Assembly: GCA_008080745.1 (NCBI GenBank) | Contig: SHMX01000005.1 | Coordinates: 157,515-221,514, forward strand | Length of the DNA: 64,000 nucleotides | Origin: Candidatus Thorarchaeota archaeon | GTDB taxonomy: Archaea; Asgardarchaeota; Thorarchaeia; Thorarchaeales; Thorarchaeaceae | Direction of reading: 5' to 3' | Shown here: positions 58,928-64,000 of the stretch, piece after piece | Position numbering within the stretch: the stretch's first letter is position 1 | Layout of the letters: the number at the start of each line of letters is the position of its first letter | Notes under the pieces: generated by a model | Database searches by the model: none | What the model was told of the DNA's origin: nothing | The model's input: only the letters and a program-made list of their open reading frames with translations | Made by a program: the position numbers and the translations under genes

Positions 58928-59994
58928 GTTATCATCTCTTTCACATCTTCTAGGGTAAAAGGCAGGTCTTCATCCTCACTCCTTTCCTCCCCTTCGGCAT
59001 TAACTTGGATTTCATATTTTAGCACCCTAGCTACCAATGCTACTGCAATAATGAATGCGGCAACACCGAGAACTAAAACCACTATGGGAATCAGCCATAT
59101 CTCACCAGAATCGGAATTAGCCAGCAATGCAAAAAATATTGAATATGGTAGACTTTGAATTGCTATTGCTGAAACAATCAACATACCTACACTTCCAAAC
59201 CATCTCAACAGACGATACCTCTTTGTCACAGGTAGTTCTCCCAGCACAACTTTTCCTGTTGCACCTGAGATAGCTACCCTAAATGTTCCATTTCGATAGT
59301 TGTACCGTACTAGCCAGTAGGGTGCATGAATGTAATCACAACTTTTGATATCCATGTCTAATCGGTAATCGAACAGATTTTCCATATTCTTCTTTAGCTC
59401 TTCTCTTTCCCTGCGAGTCTTCAAGAGATGAGCTCTTCGTTTTGCATCATTGGTTACTATTTCTGCATTGAGTACTGGAGCATTCTGAGTCAAATCGATT
59501 TCAAATTCTGCAATTTCCCCATCATCTAATGTTTGGATAAACTCCTGTATCCCAAAAGATGCTGCATATCGTCGTGCTAATACCCATTCGTTCTCTCGGG
59601 TTTGGTCTTTCCCCTCCATCTTCTTCCAGATTGTTTCATTACCTCTCTTGACCTTATCACCACCCAAGTGATACTTGATGCAGTCTGCATCAACCTTGAA
59701 TGTGGGCATCCACTGAAGGATTGGTGTTCCAATTTTGATATGTTTCATAATCCCTCTTCCAACCGTCTTGTCAGAAGCGAATGTGAGCCATGTTTTGACC
59801 TCCTTCTCGACATCCTTTGCTGATAAAGCATTCTTCAGTATGAGATGAGTTTTAACCTCTTCTCCTCCTACCTCAAAAGTATATCCACAATAAGGGCAGG
59901 TTGCAATAACATCATCTGCACCTAATGGGTACGGGGCATTGCATTGCTGACAACGAAATTGAGCTATGCTCTTTGCCTTCTCTGTTGATTCCAT
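58924..59994 (-). CDS. Zinc-ribbon membrane protein (paralogue 2)
   Basis: This 356-residue protein has the zinc ribbon FRCQQCNAPYPLGAD plus ATCPYCGYTFEVGG. A soluble region with the W-M-P-T-F-K-V-D-A segment and YIHAPYWLVRYNYRNGTFRV follows, in which GATGKVVLGELPVTKRYRL parallels the G-A-S-G-R-I-V-T-L-S-F-P-R-K-I of its neighbour, and then two or three membrane helices. GGGAGA just upstream of ATG 59994 is better placed than the longer frame from 60042. The gene pair is translationally coupled. Function is unknown. Confidence 0.75.
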   Translation of the reverse strand: MESTEKAKSIAQFRCQQCNAPYPLGADDVIATCPYCGYTFEVGGEEVKTHLILKNALSAKDVEKEVKTWLTFASDKTVGRGIMKHIKIGTPILQWMPTFKVDADCIKYHLGGDKVKRGNETIWKKMEGKDQTRENEWVLARRYAASFGIQEFIQTLDDGEIAEFEIDLTQNAPVLNAEIVTNDAKRRAHLLKTRREREELKKNMENLFDYRLDMDIKSCDYIHAPYWLVRYNYRNGTFRVAISGATGKVVLGELPVTKRYRLLRWFGSVGMLIVSAIAIQSLPYSIFFALLANSDSGEIWLIPIVVLVLGVAAFIIAVALVARVLKYEIQVNAEGEERSEDEDLPFTLEDVKEMIT

Positions 59995-60106
59995 ATTATC
60001 TCCCGCTATTATTATTCTCTTCTGAATGATTTTATCACCCATGAGTTGGTATTATGATAAATTCGACTCGAAATATCGTTCAGAACACAACTTCTTTAGT
60101 TCGGAA

Positions 60107-60116
60107 CCTATAAAAG
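60107..60116 (+). promoter_or_regulatory. TATA box with BRE-like sequence for the 60170 gene
   Basis: CCTATAAAAG is preceded by TTCGGAA, a BRE-like position. The predicted start near 60137 would give a leader of about 33 bases with the AAGGCAGGTC site. Confidence 0.6.
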
Positions 60117-60169
60117 CTGTACGGCGTCTTTGGATAGCTTAGTAGACAATCTGAAGGCAGGTCAAAAAA

Positions 60170-60529
60170 ATGCAAATTCCGAAATTCTTGCTAAGAAAGC
60201 TCTATGTGAAAGGAAGCCTTGAGAATGCTGATGACGGTTTCGTCTTCAAGATAAAGAACTCTCTCTCTGCGGGCACTGCTGTTGGTATGGCTCCTATCAA
60301 AGTGGATGGGACTGAATACCCTCTAGATGCAACTGTTGTAAAGTCAGACGACACAGAAATCAAGGGCTCAGAAATATCAGAGAGCAACGCTTTTCCAATC
60401 AAAGTGGGTGTTGAGATTGCTATTCATGTCCAGTCGGACCCACTAGAAGAGGGCGAACACAAAATTGACATTTCTATTAAGACAAAAGAAGCTGGCAATC
60501 TAGCTTTCGATGTCAAAGATTCGATTTAG
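60170..60529 (+). CDS. Small beta-rich protein of unknown function
   Basis: This 119-residue protein starts MQIPKFLLRKLYVKGSLENA and is followed by alternating hydrophobic strands, ending with EGEHKIDISIKTKEAGNLAF and DVKDSI. It looks like a compact all-beta domain. I have the impression of similar short archaeal proteins but cannot name a function, and do not assign one. It has a clear promoter and a terminator-like hairpin, so it is a single-gene unit. Confidence 0.75.
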   Translation: MQIPKFLLRKLYVKGSLENADDGFVFKIKNSLSAGTAVGMAPIKVDGTEYPLDATVVKSDDTEIKGSEISESNAFPIKVGVEIAIHVQSDPLEEGEHKIDISIKTKEAGNLAFDVKDSI

Positions 60530-60536
60530 AATCAGT

Positions 60537-60576
60537 CCTGCAGGAGGATTCCCTTCTGCAGCCTCATTTTCTTTTC
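60537..60576 (+). terminator. Terminator of the small beta-rich gene
   Basis: CTGCAGGAGG and the later CTTCTGCAG form a stem around the CTGCAG arms, followed by CTCATTTTCTTTTC. The hairpin begins about ten bases after the stop. Confidence 0.5.
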
Positions 60577-60637
60577 AGAATGTTGCCTACAAAATAGTTT
60601 TGAGTGAGTAAAGCTCGTCATATATTGGTATTCAACG

Positions 60638-61549
60638 ATGTACGTCAAGATAAGGACCGATGGAGCCGTCGGAATAGGCCGCGGAACACCAAGTGATAGT
60701 GAGATCGCATTGGGTTATGGAGAGGCTCACATGATTGCTGCTGCTCTAGAAAAGCTCGCCCAGACAGCACGTAATTACAAACAAACCTACAAGAAGACAA
60801 CAGATGTTGGTAGTGGAAATAAGATTGAATTCGAGCGCTCTGACGAAGGTATGATCTCCGTGTCTGGTGATGGTCAAACCTTCATGTGTACAGAGGATGA
60901 GATTCGAGAGCTTGCTAGGCTATTGAAGAATCTCCCACCAATTGAGGTCGCTCCATCCTCGGATTATGCTCATAAAATTCCACCAGATGGAGCAAAATGC
61001 GTAGTTGTTAAGAATGGTTCCGACTCGATAAAACTCAGATTGCCTGAGGCTGCTCTTCTGAAGGTATCTCTGTCTTCCAGTCTGGATAGCAAATTCTTCG
61101 AAGAACATATTCACATAGGACAGAAAGAACTCTGGATCAAGCGTTCCAGCGATTTGAAATGGGCACTAGGTCTGGATAGCAGTACTGTGAAGTTCACTGC
61201 GTACGAGGTAGAAAACCTCTCATCAGGCCTTCACAATGCAATTCTGGATGTTCTGATGGATCTTGTCAAGTCTATGGGAACTGACAAACTGGCTGATATT
61301 CGAATTAAGAGTCAGATTCAGCGAATTGAGCAGGACACCCTCAAATTACTTGGAGAACACAAGAAAGCCAAGTCTATCAGTAAGGACCTCACAAAGATGT
61401 CTAAGAAGGTACTTGAGAGTGGTATTGATGCAGAGGAAAGGACTCAAAATTTCATAAAGATGTGCCAACATGTGTATAGCAATCTTGAGCCTTCCTATCT
61501 TGAGCCACTCTTTGATTTGTTCTCTTCGGTCTTCGTTGCTGATTCCTGA
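60638..61549 (+). CDS. Protein of unknown function, 303 residues
   Basis: This 303-residue soluble protein has a mixed alpha/beta N-terminal half (RTDGAVGIGRGTPSDSEIAL, SVSGDGQTFMCTEDEIRELA). The C-terminal 100 residues are helical and basic, ending with YSNLEPSYLEPLFDLFSSVF. No membrane segment, signal peptide or known motif is visible. It is preceded by a TATA-like CATATATTG and is convergent with the helicase-like gene ten bases away. Confidence 0.65.
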   Translation: MYVKIRTDGAVGIGRGTPSDSEIALGYGEAHMIAAALEKLAQTARNYKQTYKKTTDVGSGNKIEFERSDEGMISVSGDGQTFMCTEDEIRELARLLKNLPPIEVAPSSDYAHKIPPDGAKCVVVKNGSDSIKLRLPEAALLKVSLSSSLDSKFFEEHIHIGQKELWIKRSSDLKWALGLDSSTVKFTAYEVENLSSGLHNAILDVLMDLVKSMGTDKLADIRIKSQIQRIEQDTLKLLGEHKKAKSISKDLTKMSKKVLESGIDAEERTQNFIKMCQHVYSNLEPSYLEPLFDLFSSVFVADS

Positions 61550-61558
61550 ACTGTAATA

Positions 61559-62977
61559 TTATGAATCGAGGACAGCGGTTGACCATGGGTATTTTTCAAG
61601 TATATTATCCATGAGTCGCCGCATCTTTCTCTCCTCAGATGTTCCCTCATAGGCCAGAAGTACAACAAGCCCCCCTCTGGTCCGTTTGAATTTTTGATAC
61701 ATAGTTTTGCTTGTGTTAATTGCATCCAGAATTATCATTAGTTCGGCCTGAGGAATATCGAGGTCTCGCTCTCCAACAGGTGACATCACTAGTGCTCTGG
61801 CTTCAGGATTTTCTCGGAACTCTTGTAACACTTTTCCTTTATCACGAGTCTTACCAGTGATAGTTAGTACCTGTATATTCGACTTTTCTAGAACTCGTTT
61901 CATCTGGTTTACCATGCTAATATACGATGATAGAATAACCACCTTTTGACGTTGAAGGATTAGTTGATGTGCCTTGGTAACTTTTGCCGATATGGTGGGC
62001 AATAGACGTTGAAGTTCGCTCACATTGAAGTAGTGTTTCATATAGTCATTGTGAAACATTCTGAGAAACCTTTTGGGCGGCATCGCATAGACATATTTTC
62101 GTAGCATAAGAAGGCCTGAGTATCTACTCTTGAGTTCTTCTGTTATTGGTAGGCGCTCAAGCATCATATGTACTCGTCTTGCATCTCCCTCAATGAGATG
62201 AAGACTGTCCTCTTCTCCTAATTGATGAAATATCTCTGATCGGGTACTACGAATCAGTTCATCCAATACCTTGGAGATTGACCTTATTCTTACATCTGTT
62301 ACTGACTTCATTGTAAGAAACGTTGGCTCAAGATACTCCTCCAAATCCGTTCCATAGAGATCCTCCATTGAAATAACCTGTGAATTCTTGATATATCTCT
62401 TCAAAGTGTTTAGTTCTTTCCGTATCTCTACTTGTTCTTTTGTAAAGACTGCATGGTCATCTCGAAGAGTACCACTCATCCCGATAATCCATTTCTCTTT
62501 CATGTGTGCAAGTAATGTTGGCCATGGGAATACCAATGCGGTTCTACCACTTGACCGGCGTACTAATGTGTCTACCTCATTGATTAGGATGATGTTGAAC
62601 CCATCTATGATATCCCGGTTTCGTTTTACTATATTTGCCAATGTTTGAGGTGTAGCAACAACAACTCGTTTCTCTTTGAGAATCCATTTTCGAATTCCTG
62701 ATCTTACACGCGAAGAAATCTCTCCAAGATCTTCTTCTAGTCCTCCATATTCTCCTTTCAGATAATCTACCGTTTCTGCTAGCGAGGAAGACGAATGAAC
62801 TATAATGATGAAACGGGCATCGGGAAATCTATCCACGACTAATTGATGAGTGATGAACCGTTTTCCAAGCCCACAATCCAGTTCAAGCAAGAGATTAGTA
62901 TTTTTGTACTCCTCAATTCTGTCGAGGATGTATTCTTGATATCCACGGGGAGTATACTTTGGCTTCACATCGGACAT
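61559..62977 (-). CDS. SF2 helicase-like protein (Hef/FANCM-like) with altered ATPase motifs
   Basis: This 472-residue protein has two RecA-like lobes and a helical insert, as in Hef/Mph1/FANCM helicases. Motif I is LDCGLGKRF (Gly38-Lys39-Arg40; normally Gly-Lys-Thr/Ser). Motif II is INEVD (133-136; normally D-E-x-x), and motif III is MSGT. In lobe two, VVILSSYISM, VGERDLDIPQAELMI and QKFKRTRGGLVVLLAYEGT match motifs IV to VI. The threonine/serine and the aspartate that bind magnesium are both replaced, so ATP hydrolysis may be weak or absent. No nuclease domain is present, unlike Hef. Confidence 0.85.
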   Translation of the reverse strand: MSDVKPKYTPRGYQEYILDRIEEYKNTNLLLELDCGLGKRFITHQLVVDRFPDARFIIIVHSSSSLAETVDYLKGEYGGLEEDLGEISSRVRSGIRKWILKEKRVVVATPQTLANIVKRNRDIIDGFNIILINEVDTLVRRSSGRTALVFPWPTLLAHMKEKWIIGMSGTLRDDHAVFTKEQVEIRKELNTLKRYIKNSQVISMEDLYGTDLEEYLEPTFLTMKSVTDVRIRSISKVLDELIRSTRSEIFHQLGEEDSLHLIEGDARRVHMMLERLPITEELKSRYSGLLMLRKYVYAMPPKRFLRMFHNDYMKHYFNVSELQRLLPTISAKVTKAHQLILQRQKVVILSSYISMVNQMKRVLEKSNIQVLTITGKTRDKGKVLQEFRENPEARALVMSPVGERDLDIPQAELMIILDAINTSKTMYQKFKRTRGGLVVLLAYEGTSEERKMRRLMDNILEKYPWSTAVLDS

Positions 62978-63012
62978 ACTACTTACCTGTCTGTATAATC
63001 TGTTATAATTCC

Positions 63013-63417
63013 CTAGAATTGCTTGAATACTTTTGCAAGAGAAGGTCCCTTAACTTGCATTTCAAACTCATTGAAAACTCCAAAAGGGACAATGTGTACA
63101 GCGTATCCTCTCTCATCAAGACGGTTCATAGTTTCTTCAATCACACCATCGGCAAACTCGGGTGACGACTTGCTATCACCAAGATGAGCAAATGAGTGTA
63201 GGATAACTTGTTTGCACTTGACCTTTTTACATAACCATCTGATGTTCTTGACCATCTTCCTCACAACTTTAGTACGATTCTCCTCATCTTTTTCTTCGGC
63301 CTGAATCCACACCAATACTGACTCGGGAAAATCTTCCCTCTCATCTGGAATATCAGGTGATTCCGGTTCGTGGGGGTTGTACCAGAAGTGTGAAACATGG
63401 AACATTAGAAGACGCAA
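63013..63417 (-). CDS. Freestanding threonyl-tRNA synthetase-type editing domain
   Basis: This 134-residue protein matches the N-terminal editing domain of archaeal ThrRS (tRNA-Thr_ED), a D-aminoacyl-tRNA deacylase-like fold. It starts MRLLMFHVSHFWYNP and has SVLVWIQAEEKDEENRTKVV, CKQVILHSFAHLGD and VHIVPFGVFNEFEMQVKGPS, the strands and loop residues of that domain. No synthetase domain is attached, so it may act in trans on mischarged tRNA. The open frame reaches GTG 63432, but TTG 63417 has GAGAGAG upstream and gives the family N-terminus. Confidence 0.85.
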   Translation of the reverse strand: MRLLMFHVSHFWYNPHEPESPDIPDEREDFPESVLVWIQAEEKDEENRTKVVRKMVKNIRWLCKKVKCKQVILHSFAHLGDSKSSPEFADGVIEETMNRLDERGYAVHIVPFGVFNEFEMQVKGPSLAKVFKQF

Positions 63418-63477
63418 TACAATCTCTCTCACAAAATTACTGGTGGAGGGTGATATTAGCCTTGTCCAATATTTACC

Positions 63478-64000
63478 TTATATCTCCTCAGCATCAATTT
63501 CTGCAAGATCTTCATCAATGAGTTCCTGCTGTTCTTCCATTGCCGAGGGTTCCTTAATCACACCAGTATCCGTTGGCTGGATGGTACGGCTTCTTCTTGG
63601 GATTGCTTTTCCATGAACCCAAATGGTGTCTGAAGGTATTTCCCGATTCTTTGGAACTACAGAGTTTGCTCCAACAATTACATTATCTCCAATGACCGCT
63701 CCTGCTAAGATCACAGCGTTTGCACCAACAGTCACATTATTTCCAATCTTGACTTTTTGAAGATATAACCGGTCACCCTCATATACATGTCCGCTAATTA
63801 TGGCATCATACCCAAAGAAACAGTCATCTCCAATTTCCGTTCTTTCAGGATTGAACAATCTCCCGCTACCAACAACAGTATTTTTCCCAATTTTTGCTCC
63901 AAATAGGGTATGTCGTGGTTTGGTATCTAGAAAGACACTGAAGAACCAAGCGAAATAGGGTAGCATAATGTAATATATTTCGTAGTACTCGTAGAGTAGC
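63478..64000 (-). CDS. Left-handed beta-helix acyltransferase C-terminal part, cut by the window edge
   Basis: The visible part carries hexapeptide repeats (IGKNTVVGSG, IGDDCFFGYD, IGNNVTVGANAVILAGAVIG, DNVIVGANSVV) typical of trimeric acyltransferases, followed by an acidic tail. An internal ATG at 63966 would give 162 residues, but the same frame stays open to the window edge with a hydrophobic stretch (YEIYYIMLPYFAWFFSVFL). The gene therefore probably continues upstream, perhaps as a larger membrane-associated acyltransferase like the beta-helix proteins found after NRPS-like domains. Substrate is unknown. Confidence 0.75.
   Translation of the reverse strand, partial: LLYEYYEIYYIMLPYFAWFFSVFLDTKPRHTLFGAKIGKNTVVGSGRLFNPERTEIGDDCFFGYDAIISGHVYEGDRLYLQKVKIGNNVTVGANAVILAGAVIGDNVIVGANSVVPKNREIPSDTIWVHGKAIPRRSRTIQPTDTGVIKEPSAMEEQQELIDEDLAEIDAEEI

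Noticed and set aside
1-64000. tRNA, rRNA, transposase or phage genes
   Set aside because: I looked through the intergenic regions for tRNA-like T-loop (GGTTCRA) and cloverleaf patterns and through the proteins for transposase, integrase and phage proteins, and found none that I could support.

Overview
The window looks like part of an archaeal chromosome, most probably an Asgard archaeon close to Thorarchaeota. This is an inference from gene content; no rRNA marker is present. The evidence is an A-type (archaeal V-like) ATPase, an archaeal-type TrmI methyltransferase, a HerA-like ATPase, TATA-type promoters, a eukaryote-like Rab/Ras GTPase, a probable longin-domain protein, a secreted caspase-like protease and large Ig-repeat surface proteins. 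Genes are dense, starts include many GTG and TTG codons, and G-rich Shine-Dalgarno sites often decide the start. I found no tRNA, rRNA, CRISPR array, transposon or prophage.

Layout. 1-1000: end of an unknown gene and a sugar-nucleotide epimerase. 1148-7170: a six-gene operon for the membrane (proton-pumping) arm of a complex I-like enzyme, with subunit J split in two and no catalytic genes beside it. 7340-12587: a sulfur module with a TauE-type permease, ATP sulfurylase, a phosphodiesterase-like protein, APS kinase and a small ribbon-helix-helix-like protein, then a terminator and an inositol-monophosphatase-family enzyme that could recycle PAP. 12595-28556: surface and membrane proteins, GIY-YIG and Nudix proteins, a FGGY sugar kinase, a LarA-like protein, a Na/phosphate transporter, a secreted caspase-like protease and a longin-wHTH protein. 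28610-35697: part of the A-type ATPase (AtpI/ATPase_gene1-like protein, C, K, H, E, I) on both strands, with A, B, D and F missing from the window. 35750-44214: helical and winged-helix proteins, trmI, the HerA-like ATPase, a Nudix hydrolase and a membrane protein. 44278-46888: pyrF and an aminotransferase.

46929-52495 is the most notable block. bshC and bshA form one operon, bshB is divergent, and a phosphoglucosamine-mutase-type gene lies nearby. Together they look like a complete bacillithiol pathway in an archaeon. The mutase could feed UDP-GlcNAc to BshA, BshB deacetylates the product, and BshC adds cysteine, which the sulfur module could help supply. Between bshB and the mutase is a small coiled-coil, proline-rich protein whose C-terminus resembles the G-actin-binding motif of Ena/VASP proteins.

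52600-64000 holds an alpha/beta hydrolase, the Rab-like GTPase, a CARF-like regulator overlapping a two-HTH protein, a paralogous pair of zinc-ribbon membrane proteins, a Hef-like helicase with altered nucleotide-binding motifs, a freestanding ThrRS-type editing domain and a left-handed beta-helix acyltransferase cut by the window edge. Hairpin terminators and TATA boxes are listed where the sequence shows them.
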